Origin: RUG11237 sp050874665
Lineage (GTDB): Bacteria; Bacillota; Clostridia; Lachnospirales; Lachnospiraceae
Assembly: GCA_050874665.1 (NCBI GenBank)
Contig: JBNMLC010000006.1
Coordinates: 85,191 to 149,190, forward strand
Reading direction: 5' to 3'
DNA length: 64,000 nt
This document shows, one piece after another, positions 41,390 to 51,000 of the stretch; the stretch's first letter is position 1, and every line of letters begins with the position of its first letter. Below the pieces are notes generated by a model. That model saw only the letters and a program-made list of their open reading frames with translations. It did no database searches and was not told the DNA's origin. A program made the position numbers and the translations under genes.

Positions 41390-42802
41390 TTATACCGGAT
41401 AAGTTCCGTTCTTTTTATCTCCTGCTGTCGGGTCTACTGCTGTCTTCTGAGCCTGACGGTATTTAAAGAAATCTGTAGCAACCTGTGGGAACAATGCGTA
41501 AGACAATACATCCTCGTCCTGCTCTTTCCACTCAGACATTTCTGCTTCTATCTTATCTAATTCATTGTCTAACAAATCAGCCGGACGACATGTAATTGGT
41601 TTCTTATCTCCAATGCACTTCTTCTGCACTTCTTCGTTAAATGGTTTTACCGTACAACCATATTCACCAGAAAGAACCGCTTTTGTTTCTTTGGTAGCCA
41701 TCTTATATCTTTCACCCATAAGTACATTAAATACAGCCTGTGTACCAACAATCTGTGAAGAAGGTGTAACAAGTGGTGGTTCACCAAGATCTTTACGTAC
41801 TCTTGGGATTTCCTCTAATACTTCATAGTATTTATCCTCTGCATTCTGTTCTTTCAACTGACTAACCATGTTAGATAACATACCACCCGGTACCTGATAT
41901 AACAGTGTCTTAATATTAACGCCTAATACCTTAGGATTCATAAGTCCTGACTCTAATGCCTCTTCTCTCATCGGTCTGAAGTAATCAGCAATTTCAGCCA
42001 GTAAATTCTGGTCAAGCCCTGTATCATATGGTGTTCCCTTAAATGTTTCTACCATAACTTCTGTTGCAGGCTGACTTGTTCCCATAGAAAACGGGGAAAT
42101 TGCTGTATCAATAATATCACAGCCTGCCTCCACAGCCTTTAAGTAAGTCATAGAAGCTACACCGGATGTATAATGGGTATGAAGCTGAATTGGTAAGCTT
42201 GTTGCATCCTTTAATGCTTGTACAAGTTCTGTTGCCTTATATGGAACTAACAAACCAGCCATATCCTTAATACAAAGTGACTTTGCCCCCATATCTTCTA
42301 CACGCTTTGCCATATCCATCCAATAATCTAAGGTATAGGCATCACCTAAGGTATAGGAAAGTGCAATCTGAGAATGTCCACCTTCTTTATTTGTGGCCTT
42401 CACCGCTGTTTCTAAGTTACGAATATCATTCAAGCAGTCAAAAATACGAATAATATCAATACCATTTGCGATAGATTTCTGCACAAAATATTCCACCACA
42501 TCATCTGCATAATGGCGATATCCCAGGATATTCTGTCCTCTGAATAACATCTGTAATTTTGTGTTTTTGAATCCATCTCTTAATTTTCTAAGTCTTTCCC
42601 ACGGATCTTCCTTTAAGAATCTTAAAGATGCATCAAAAGTAGCTCCACCCCAGCACTCTACTGCATGATACCCTACTTTATCCATTTTCTCAACGATTGG
42701 TAACATCTGTTCTGTTGTCATTCTTGTAGCAATTAATGACTGATGTGCATCACGCAGAACCGTTTCCATAATTTTTACAGGTTTCTTTTCTATTTCTGCC
42801 AT
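41390..42802 (-). CDS. oadA: Carboxyltransferase 5S-type subunit (oxaloacetate decarboxylase alpha / pyruvate carboxylase B-like)
   Basis: A 470-residue subunit that moves carboxyl groups between oxaloacetate/pyruvate and biotin. It has the HMGL-like TIM barrel: the metal-binding start ETVLRDAHQSLIATRM, FRGQNILGYRHYADD, the catalytic Lys segment SLCIKDMAGLL and the His-x-His metal site in IQLHTHYTSG. The carboxylase-conserved domain follows, but no biotin domain is attached; the biotin carrier is separate (44034). It is the last gene of the operon, and a terminator lies downstream. Confidence 0.93.
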   Translation of the reverse strand: MAEIEKKPVKIMETVLRDAHQSLIATRMTTEQMLPIVEKMDKVGYHAVECWGGATFDASLRFLKEDPWERLRKLRDGFKNTKLQMLFRGQNILGYRHYADDVVEYFVQKSIANGIDIIRIFDCLNDIRNLETAVKATNKEGGHSQIALSYTLGDAYTLDYWMDMAKRVEDMGAKSLCIKDMAGLLVPYKATELVQALKDATSLPIQLHTHYTSGVASMTYLKAVEAGCDIIDTAISPFSMGTSQPATEVMVETFKGTPYDTGLDQNLLAEIADYFRPMREEALESGLMNPKVLGVNIKTLLYQVPGGMLSNMVSQLKEQNAEDKYYEVLEEIPRVRKDLGEPPLVTPSSQIVGTQAVFNVLMGERYKMATKETKAVLSGEYGCTVKPFNEEVQKKCIGDKKPITCRPADLLDNELDKIEAEMSEWKEQDEDVLSYALFPQVATDFFKYRQAQKTAVDPTAGDKKNGTYPV

Positions 42803-42838
42803 TCTAGTTTACCTCCAAATTAATTTTTCCAACTGTTT

Positions 42839-43990
42839 TTACATTACACCAAAAATTGCCATAAATGTTCCGGCTGCTACCGCAGTACCGATAACTCCCG
42901 CAACATTTGGTCCCATAGCATGCATCAGCAGGAAGTTTGTTGGATCTGCCTCAGCACCGACCTTCTGTGATACTCTGGCTGCCATCGGTACCGCAGACAC
43001 ACCCGCAGAGCCAATCAACGGATTTACCTTTCCCTTCGTTGCCCAACACATAAGCTTTCCAAATAGAACTCCACCTGCTGTACCAAAAGCAAATGCAATC
43101 AATCCTAAAACTACAATTTTAATTGTATCCCAATTTAGGAAAGCTTCTGCACTTGTAGTAGCTCCTACAGAAGTACCAAGTAAGATAACTACAATATACA
43201 TCAATGCATTCGATGCAGTTTCTGTTAACTGTCTGACTACACCGGATTCTTTAAATAAGTTACCAAGCATTAACATGCCAACCAATGGAGCCGTTGTTGG
43301 AAGAATACAGCATACAACAATTGTTACAACAATTGGGAAGAGAATCTTCTCAAGCTTTGATACAGGTCTTAACTGTTCCATCTTGATTTTTCTTTCTTTT
43401 TCTGTTGTTAACAATTTCATAATCGGTGGCTGAATAATCGGAACCAGTGACATATAAGAATATGCTGCCACCGCAATCGGTCCCATAATTGCCGTCTGTC
43501 CCAACTTTCCAGCAAGGAAGATAGATGTCGGGCCATCTGCTCCACCAATAATAGAAATTGCCGCCGCTGCCTTATCACTAAAACCTAACATCATGGCACC
43601 AAGATAAGCTGCAAAAATGCCAAACTGTGCTGCAGCTCCTAATAAGAAGCTTTTGGGATTTGCAATTAATGGTCCAAAGTCTGTCATAGCACCGACACCT
43701 AAGAAAATAAGTGATGGTAAAATTGACCATTCATCCATTAAATAAAAATAATGCAATAAACCTCCGACACCATTCGATGACTCTTCTATCGATAACATGA
43801 TGTCGGGATAAATATTAACCAATAGCATACCAAAAGAAATCGGAACTAACAATAATGGTTCATATTCTTTCTTGATTGCCAAATATAAAAATACGCATGC
43901 AACCGCAATCATAACATAATTACCAACACTTAAGTTAAAGAACGCGGTCTGATGCATGAGATTGTTAAATGTTTCACCAATATATCCCAT
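42839..43990 (-). CDS. oadB: Sodium-pumping decarboxylase beta subunit
   Basis: A 383-residue integral membrane protein with about nine to eleven helices. It decarboxylates carboxybiotin and exports two sodium ions per turnover. Family hallmarks are FLGVGAMTDFGPLIANP, the sodium-site segment SIIGGADGPTSIFLAGKL, and NPLIGSAGVSAVPMAARV near the end with VGAEADPTNFLLMHAMGPNVAGVIG. Length is as expected. It is shared by oxaloacetate, methylmalonyl-CoA and glutaconyl-CoA decarboxylases, so it does not decide the substrate. It lies between the biotin carrier and oadA. Confidence 0.95.
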   Translation of the reverse strand: MGYIGETFNNLMHQTAFFNLSVGNYVMIAVACVFLYLAIKKEYEPLLLVPISFGMLLVNIYPDIMLSIEESSNGVGGLLHYFYLMDEWSILPSLIFLGVGAMTDFGPLIANPKSFLLGAAAQFGIFAAYLGAMMLGFSDKAAAAISIIGGADGPTSIFLAGKLGQTAIMGPIAVAAYSYMSLVPIIQPPIMKLLTTEKERKIKMEQLRPVSKLEKILFPIVVTIVVCCILPTTAPLVGMLMLGNLFKESGVVRQLTETASNALMYIVVILLGTSVGATTSAEAFLNWDTIKIVVLGLIAFAFGTAGGVLFGKLMCWATKGKVNPLIGSAGVSAVPMAARVSQKVGAEADPTNFLLMHAMGPNVAGVIGTAVAAGTFMAIFGVM

Positions 43991-44033
43991 TGTAAGACCT
44001 CCTGTTTTCTAATTTAAATTCCCACAGGAATTC

Positions 44034-44402
44034 TTAGTTTAATGTTGCTAATGTTGCACCTGCTTCTATGGAATCACCTACAGCTACATCAATGCTTGCT
44101 ACAGTTCCATCCTCTGGTGCAACTACAGGAATTTCCATCTTCATTGCTTCCACGATTACCACCGGATCACCTTTTTTCACTGCGGTTCCAACATTTGCCT
44201 CAATCTTAAATACTTTACCTGCAGCTCCTGCCGTAACTTTGACATTGCCTGCTCCGCCTGCCGGTGCTGCTGCCTTTGGTGCTGCCGCAGGTGCCGCTTT
44301 TGGCACTGCCTTTACCGGTGCCTGTACTACACCTTCTGTTGTTCCCTCTTCTACTGTTACGTTATATACATTTCCGTTTACTGTAATTGTATAATTTTTC
44401 AT
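44034..44402 (-). CDS. Biotin carboxyl carrier protein
   Basis: A 122-residue carrier that shuttles the carboxyl group between the carboxyltransferase and the membrane subunit. It starts MKNYTITVNGNVYNV, has an Ala/Pro-rich hinge (residues 35-60), and ends in a biotinyl domain with the biotin Lys in IVEAMKMEIPV. The ATG at 44402 has AAGGAGG; an in-frame ATG 12 codons earlier does not. This resembles the 1.3S subunit of transcarboxylase. Confidence 0.95.
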   Translation of the reverse strand: MKNYTITVNGNVYNVTVEEGTTEGVVQAPVKAVPKAAPAAAPKAAAPAGGAGNVKVTAGAAGKVFKIEANVGTAVKKGDPVVIVEAMKMEIPVVAPEDGTVASIDVAVGDSIEAGATLATLN

Positions 44403-44422
44403 TCTATATGTCCTCCTTAACT

Positions 44423-45133
44423 CTATGCTCTTTTCCATTTTGCATTATCTGCACGCTTAATAGAGCGTATTACAACTCCGTATGCACTAGTTCCTTCCGC
44501 TGCTGCAATCGCTGCTGTAATTACTGCTACCAATTCTAAATCGTCTGTTACATCTTCTTCTGCCGGTGGAATTTCCACTTTCTTTTCTTCTACAGTGGCT
44601 GTCTTATTTTCTTTGTTAAACAACTTTGGAATAATTCCAAAAGCACCAATCAGATAACTCATAAATATAAGTACGATAAATACAGTTCCCATACCAATTA
44701 AAGTATTCATGCCGGCCTTTTTCAAAATTTCCATTTTCGTAAGTACCTTTTCAAAACTGATACTTGCACTTTCAGAATCTGCAGTATACACCATCGTAAT
44801 GTCTCTGTTTGTAAAATCAAACTTCATTGTAACTGTAAGATCTGTGTCTCCGCCTTCTGCTTCACAACTAAGCACACCGATGTATGCTCCTAAATCCTCT
44901 TTCACTGCCATCCAGGAATCAATCAATTGAATATCTTCTTCACTCGTTGTTGTATTTTTGATTTCCTCTAATTCTTCATCAGAGTATCCGATTAACTGCT
45001 GAATTAATGAATCGAATTTAGCACCATAATTTGTATATGCCTCTGAATTTTTTACATCGTCTGCCGCAAAAGAAGAAATTGTTGCACCAAACAAACAGGC
45101 TGCCATACATAAAATCGTCAATATTTTTTTCAT
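44423..45133 (-). CDS. OadG-like gamma subunit with an exported N-terminal domain
   Basis: A 236-residue membrane protein. A signal peptide (1-23, ending SSFAA) is followed by about 120 extracellular residues. Then comes the OadG-type transmembrane helix TLIGMGTVFIVLIFMSYLIG, a charged linker, and the C-terminal segment ELVAVITAAIAAAEGTS. Typical gamma subunits are about 85 residues and lack the exported domain, which is common in clostridial members. Gamma anchors the alpha and beta parts. I start at MKKILTIL (45133), preceded by GAGGTGG. It is 13 bases from the mmdA stop. Confidence 0.88.
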   Translation of the reverse strand: MKKILTILCMAACLFGATISSFAADDVKNSEAYTNYGAKFDSLIQQLIGYSDEELEEIKNTTTSEEDIQLIDSWMAVKEDLGAYIGVLSCEAEGGDTDLTVTMKFDFTNRDITMVYTADSESASISFEKVLTKMEILKKAGMNTLIGMGTVFIVLIFMSYLIGAFGIIPKLFNKENKTATVEEKKVEIPPAEEDVTDDLELVAVITAAIAAAEGTSAYGVVIRSIKRADNAKWKRA

Positions 45134-45146
45134 ATACGCCACCTCA

Positions 45147-46580
45147 CTAGACCGTTCCATGTTTCTTGCCCGGACGATCCTCTCTCTTTGTAAACAGCAT
45201 TTCAAAAGCGCCAATTACATATTTTCTTGTGTCCGCTGCTTCCATAACGGTATCCACATATCCTCTTCCTGCCGCGGAATCAACGCTGTTTTGAAGTGCG
45301 TCATATTCTGCTGCTTTTGTCTGAATCACATCATTTCCTTCGCCTTCATACATAATTTTAGCAGCAAGTTTAGAATCCATCATACCTATTTTAGCATTGC
45401 TCCATGCGTAAACAACATCAGCCCCGATTGCTTTTGAATTCATTGCAATATAAGAACTTCCAAATGCGTTGCCAATAATTACATTGACTTTTGGTACCGT
45501 AGCATTTGCAAATGCATATGTAAGCTTGGCAACAGACTTAGCCATAGACTTTTCTGCTTCTACTTCTGCACTAAAACCTGTCACATTGGTAAGAGATAAG
45601 ACCGGAATAGAAAAAGCATCACAAAACTGAATAAATTCTGCCGCCTTTTCACAGCCTGCCGGTGTTAATACCGCAGAATAGGAGGCTTCTAATCCTTCTT
45701 CACCATACACTTCACTTCTATTTGCCACACAACCAACGGTAACGCCATTGAATTTTACAAATCCAGTTACCATTTCCTTCGCATACATTGCTTTTGTTTC
45801 CAGAAAATGATTGTTATCTGCTATTTTGGACAATAAGATTGATGTATCTCCTACACAATTTTCCAAATCAGAGCATGCTCTGTTTAAGTCATCTGTGCAT
45901 ACTTCATAAGACATATCATCCTCATTATTTGCCGGCAGCATGGTCACAAGTTCTCTGATTTGTGCAATAAGTGCTGCTTCTTCTGCCACAAAATCTACAT
46001 TGCCACATGTTTCACTCTGGAATTTTGCTGACGCAGTATCACATTTAGATACATTATTTCCTGCCAGTGCATTTGGTGTGTTTACAAATAATCTGGCACT
46101 TTTTTCCTCCATAAATGTAAAATCTGTAATTGCTGGCATGATTGCAAGACCACCACCGCAATTTCCAAAAATTGCTGTAATTTGAGGAATTACCCCTGAT
46201 GCCAGTGTCTGTTTCAAATAAATTTCACCAAACCCATTTAATGCATCTGTTGCTTCCTGTAAACGAAGACCTGCACAATCTACAAGTCCGATGACAGGTG
46301 CCCCAACCTTCATTGCAAGTTCATAAAGACGAACGATTTTCTTTGCATGCATTTCACCTACAGAGCCACCTAATACGGAAGCATTCTGGCTATATACATA
46401 TACGAGATTTCCATCAATAACCCCATATCCTGTTATTACACCATCTGCTGGTGTTTCACTGCTTTTCATGTCAAAATCTGTTGCTCTGGCAGTAACCTTC
46501 GCACCGATTTCAACAAAACTATTCTCATCAAGCAACGCATTTATTCTGTTACTTGCTGAGCTTTGTACTGTACTACTCAT
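45147..46580 (-). CDS. mmdA: Carboxyltransferase 12S-type subunit (methylmalonyl-CoA decarboxylase alpha-like)
   Basis: A 477-residue acyl-CoA carboxyltransferase with two crotonase-like halves. The oxyanion-hole segments are FGNCGGGLAIMPAITDFTFM and IGNAFGSSYIAMNSKAIGADVVYAW. It would move a carboxyl group from an acyl-CoA such as methylmalonyl-CoA to biotin. The first gene of the operon, it has a promoter at 46656-46684 and a leader hairpin. It is related to propionyl-CoA carboxylase beta. Together with the 5S-type oadA and one biotin carrier, the set matches the parts of methylmalonyl-CoA:pyruvate transcarboxylase plus a sodium pump. Confidence 0.9.
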   Translation of the reverse strand: MSSTVQSSASNRINALLDENSFVEIGAKVTARATDFDMKSSETPADGVITGYGVIDGNLVYVYSQNASVLGGSVGEMHAKKIVRLYELAMKVGAPVIGLVDCAGLRLQEATDALNGFGEIYLKQTLASGVIPQITAIFGNCGGGLAIMPAITDFTFMEEKSARLFVNTPNALAGNNVSKCDTASAKFQSETCGNVDFVAEEAALIAQIRELVTMLPANNEDDMSYEVCTDDLNRACSDLENCVGDTSILLSKIADNNHFLETKAMYAKEMVTGFVKFNGVTVGCVANRSEVYGEEGLEASYSAVLTPAGCEKAAEFIQFCDAFSIPVLSLTNVTGFSAEVEAEKSMAKSVAKLTYAFANATVPKVNVIIGNAFGSSYIAMNSKAIGADVVYAWSNAKIGMMDSKLAAKIMYEGEGNDVIQTKAAEYDALQNSVDSAAGRGYVDTVMEAADTRKYVIGAFEMLFTKREDRPGKKHGTV

Positions 46581-46615
46581 CTGTCAGCCCTCCACTTTCT
46601 AATTTTTATTCTTGT

Positions 46616-46684
46616 CAATAGAAAACTCACGCAGCGTGCTCTCTATTGTTGCAAAAGTATAATATCTGCCGAGTTTAATTGTAA
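46616..46684 (-). promoter_or_regulatory. Promoter and leader hairpin of the decarboxylase operon
   Basis: On the minus strand TTACAA and TATACT are separated by 17 bases (46656-46684). The transcript then begins near a hairpin (46616-46648) with CAATAGA pairing with TCTATTG and an inner ACGC-GCGT. Confidence 0.55.
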
Positions 46685-46741
46685 TGCTTTTTACCACTTT
46701 TATCAAGTTATTTTTGGATTTTTCACGAATTTTGAGGCAAT

Positions 46742-47989
46742 TTATAGTAATATTTTTTTAATGATTTGCCCCAGACATAATTTAAAATTTATTGGTACAA
46801 TTTCACTTCCTGAATAGATGTTATATGTTTTTATTTTCTCATTATTTAAATAATATTCTGCCGTCCCAATAATATCATTTTTCTCAATCGGAGCTTCTAT
46901 ATCTTTTCTTATCACATAATTTACCTTGACCTCTTCTTCAGGCTTCAATAAAAGTGACAATGATTCCGTTTTCATATATGGTATTATTTCTGCCTTCTCC
47001 CATAGTTTTATTTCTCCTTTTTCTACCATGCAGCTTCCCCTGACTTGTATGGGAGAAAAATCCTCTTTTCTTTCAAACACTTCCCGATATTCATAATTCT
47101 TAATTCCGTATTCCATCAGCTTTCTTGTGTCCTTCCACTTATAGGTTTTGTTATTTGGCCATCCACAAGCCAATAACGCTACAATATATGTTTTTTCCCC
47201 TCTTTGAAGGGCACCAACATAGCAATAGCCCGCTTTTCCTGTAAATCCCGTCTTACCGGACAATGCTCCTTCCATCATCTGCAGAAACGCATTGTGATTA
47301 TTGCAGTTGTATGAACTTTGACCGGAAATATCGCAAAAGCTGTGAGACATCGTCCTTGTAATTTCTATAAATTTATCCTTGCATGGGGACAGCATGATGC
47401 AGTATCTCATAATTTTCGCCAATTCTGCTGCTGTTGTAGAATGCATCTTTTCTTTTCCCTCCACTGACGCTGTTGCATCCAGACCATTCGGAGTAATAAA
47501 ATATGTATTTGTACATCCAATATCTCTCGCCTTTTGATTCATCAATGCAGCAAATTGCTCTACACTCCCTCCCACATGCTCTGCTAAAGCAACGGCTGAA
47601 TCATTATGCGATTCTAACATCAAAGAATAACACAAATCCCCCAATTTAAACTGTTGCTTTGCCCGCATACCCAGATGCACTTTCGGCTGATTTGCAGCAT
47701 TCGCTGAAACAGTAACCACATCATCTGATTTTGCATTTTCTAATACTACAATTAACGTCATAATCTTCGTTGTACTTGCCATAGGCATCGCTAAGTTTCC
47801 ATTTTTATTGTATAATATTCTTCCGGAATCCCCATCTAGTAATACAGCCCCTTTTGCAAATAGCTCCGTTTCTTCCGGCCTCTTTGTCTGCTCTTGTGCA
47901 TAGCTAACGAAAGGTTGACTAACCAGTGAAATCATGATAAACGTAAAAATAATTATTTTTTTTATTTTTTTCACGCAAAAACCTTCCAT
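46742..47989 (-). CDS. D-alanyl-D-alanine carboxypeptidase (DacA/PBP5-type)
   Basis: A 415-residue exported penicillin-binding protein that trims the terminal D-Ala of peptidoglycan stem peptides. After the signal peptide (cut near VSYA-QE) come the three active-site motifs: ASTTKIM (SxxK), ESHNDS (SxN) and SGKTGFTGKAG (KTG). A C-terminal beta domain (from about 300) is present, but no clear amphipathic anchor is visible. Start: ATG at 47989 after AAGGAAAT. The start codon and ribosome site lie within a perfect 18-base inverted repeat (47978-48022). Confidence 0.93.
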   Translation of the reverse strand: MEGFCVKKIKKIIIFTFIMISLVSQPFVSYAQEQTKRPEETELFAKGAVLLDGDSGRILYNKNGNLAMPMASTTKIMTLIVVLENAKSDDVVTVSANAANQPKVHLGMRAKQQFKLGDLCYSLMLESHNDSAVALAEHVGGSVEQFAALMNQKARDIGCTNTYFITPNGLDATASVEGKEKMHSTTAAELAKIMRYCIMLSPCKDKFIEITRTMSHSFCDISGQSSYNCNNHNAFLQMMEGALSGKTGFTGKAGYCYVGALQRGEKTYIVALLACGWPNNKTYKWKDTRKLMEYGIKNYEYREVFERKEDFSPIQVRGSCMVEKGEIKLWEKAEIIPYMKTESLSLLLKPEEEVKVNYVIRKDIEAPIEKNDIIGTAEYYLNNEKIKTYNIYSGSEIVPINFKLCLGQIIKKILL

Positions 47990-48022
47990 ATATTTCCTTA
48001 TAAAAAATATATGGAAGGTTTT
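47978..48022 (-). promoter_or_regulatory. Perfect hairpin over the start of the carboxypeptidase gene
   Basis: AAAACCTTCCATATATTT pairs with its exact complement around CCTTATAAA. On the minus-strand RNA the AAGGA lies in the loop and the start codon ATG in the stem, followed by GGTTTTT. It could terminate the subtilase transcript, hide the start codon, or both. Confidence 0.7.
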
Positions 48023-48062
48023 CTAAAATATTCCCGGACAAATAAGATTAAATTTCTCGCAC

Positions 48063-51000
48063 TTACTTCACGATTTTAATTTTTACAGATGCCTTTACCT
48101 TAGAACCATCGGTAGCTTTGGCTGTAATTGTTACTGTTTTTCCAATTCCTGCCTTTTTCGCTGTGACTTTTCCATTGCTGACCGTTGCATACTTTTTATT
48201 GCTGGAAATCCACTTTAGCTCTTTCACATCTGCTTTTGCAGGCGTTACCGTCGCATTTATTGTGAGGCTTTTTCCTGCTTTTAATTTTTTCGTGTTCTTT
48301 TTCGTAGACAGGCTGATTTTCTTTACATATACCTGCTTTTTCACCTTTACTTTACACTTTGCAATTACGATATTTCTGTCCTTTGCTGTCACTGTAATAA
48401 CTGCACTTTTTCCAGCCGCATTTTTGGCAGCTTTGATATTCCCTTTGCTGTCCACTGTAACAACTTTTGTATTACTGGATTTATAACTTACTGCATCAGA
48501 CTCTGCATTTTCTGGCAATATCTGTACATTTAGTTTTGTCCTTTTTCCTTCTGCAAGACTGATTTTTTCATTATCTAAGAGAATATCTGTGACATATGCT
48601 CCAAATTCAGCACTTACTGAAATATCTGTACTGATATTAGAAATTGTAGCAGATGTTTCCTCCTTTTTTATACCCACTCTCTTTCCATTAATCCAAAGAT
48701 TCTTCACATAATAGTCTTCCCACGGTTCTGCTGTAATTGTAACATTACTACCCGGCATATACAGCCCGGTACCCCAAATACAGCCACCCTCCTGTGGTTG
48801 CGTTTCTGTTACACAACATCTTCCATCTTTCACATTTGCTGCATACAGTATAGATTGAAACAATTCTTCTTCGCTGCTTGTACCATCTGGCCCGGCAAGA
48901 ATATACAACGTGTCTCCTAATGCAGAGGCAGAAAGCACTCTATTCTTTCCTATTTCCCCTACACTACAATTCATTGCTATATATTTATCTGACTTAACAT
49001 CATAAATAAAAGTATCTCCCAAACCATCTGCCTTACAAGCTGTATACACAATTCCTTCTGCTGAGATGCCGATTCTTCCTGTTGCATATGCTCTGCTTTT
49101 TACTTCGTCTAATCCATAATAATAGCTTTCCATATCAAACAAATCCAGTTTTGCCTTTGATACAGTCCATGTTTTTCCATCAAAAACAAGTGTTTCCGGG
49201 CATTTTTCCGTTCCATTGCCGCCCAATGTTACCACAAGCTTGTTTCCTGTCTGTAAAGCCTTGCTTGCAAAACGTCCTTCCGGCATAGAAATGCCTTTAC
49301 TCCATTTTTGTGTGTTTACATCATAGATATACACGCTGTTGGTTGCAACCTCTTTTTCTTCATCAAATCCACCAAGAAGATACAATTTTCCATCATAAGC
49401 CGCCAGTGTTGGCTGATCATAAGCATATAAACCGTTTAACTTATTCAAATCACTGTAATCATCCGGCAAATCCGCAACTTTTTCCCACTGCATAGTATCC
49501 ATATTCAGCATAATCAAGGCAGCTTCTCTGGAAAATGTATTGTCCATAATTACCACAGCGTATAGCGTAGAATCCAGACATACCGGTTCTCCCTCTAGAG
49601 TTATAATTCCCCTTGCATTATCAAATATTTTTTCCGCATCATAACTTCCACCATAGGTTACAACATCTACCATACCTTCATATTCAGAAGCTTCTTCCGA
49701 AAAGCCATATGCCTCTCCTGTAGGACTGACAATATACATGAAGTCTCCTGCACAAACCAAAGTAGTATCATAATTTACAATTGGCAATTTTCCAACTTTC
49801 TTTGGCGTGGCTCCCTTTGCAAAATAACAATTGTCCGAATATGTACTGTCACCCATCACCACTTCTATAGAAAGATTCTTATTATAATAATTTCCCTCAA
49901 CTATCAGGGACTTCTCTGTTTGTGACTTTATTGTGGTGTCTTGACCGTTGATTATAACTTTACTTCCTTCACGGAAAAAATTCCCCTGAAATTCTAACGC
50001 ACCATTTTCTTGAATCAGGATTTTTTCAAACACCGGCTGCGGCTGATCAGACTTTTCTAAATCCAGTACACCACCAGATGCTGTTTTATCTTTTAAACTT
50101 TCCGTTTTCTGTACGGAGCCTTCCACCCTTGCAATTCTTTCCTTTACCGTATCCTGTGGATATGCATTGGCTATACTTGCCACTGCTCCGGCTACATATG
50201 GTGTTGCCATAGAAGTACCATTATAAAAAGCAGTTTTACCAAATTCCTCTTCTTCAACATTACTTTTACTAATTGCAAAATCATCAAGAACGAAAGAATA
50301 ATCACCCGGGTGTTCCACTACAAGTTTCAATACAATCGCTCTTTTTCCTGCTTTTTTCACTTTATTATCTTTTTTCAAAGAAATTTGATTCCAATAATTT
50401 TCTTTTCCATAGACAGCCATTGCACCCACAATTTTTAAATCATCTTTCGAATAGGAACCGTCCTTCAACATCTGTAAGTCTTCTACTTGAAGCATACTGC
50501 AATCAATGAATAAATCCTCAGGATTGATGACCAACTCCGGTGCCTGCATTTTTAACATCATATTCAGGTGAACCGGGGTCAAAGATGCTTCCTGCTCATA
50601 GGGAAGATATAGCAAATACTCATCGCCTTCTTCTGCTCCTGTAATTTTCCATTGAAGTGCCTGTGCATCTTTTGTTTTTTCACCAAAAAAGTCATCTTTT
50701 ATTAACGTAACTTCCTGCTCTCCTACACTATCTTCTGTTTTCTCTACACTATAACGTATACTTTCTTCCTTTTGATTAGAATAATTAAGCTTTTGCGGCA
50801 CATCCGGTGTAACCAGTTCACCATTAAAGTCCTGATATGTGGCACATAATTCTTTTCCAGCATCACTATCTTTATATACCGCAGGATTAAAGCAATGATA
50901 GCTTACATAAGATAGAATGTCTGTACCTGGTGCTGCAATATCTGTATATTTTGTACTATAATTAGAAAATTGTGCTAATTCTCCTTTTTCGTTTGATGCT

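Noticed and set aside
44068..44394. 108-codon plus-strand ORF
   Set aside because: Antisense of the biotin carrier, whose Ala/Pro-rich hinge keeps this frame open.
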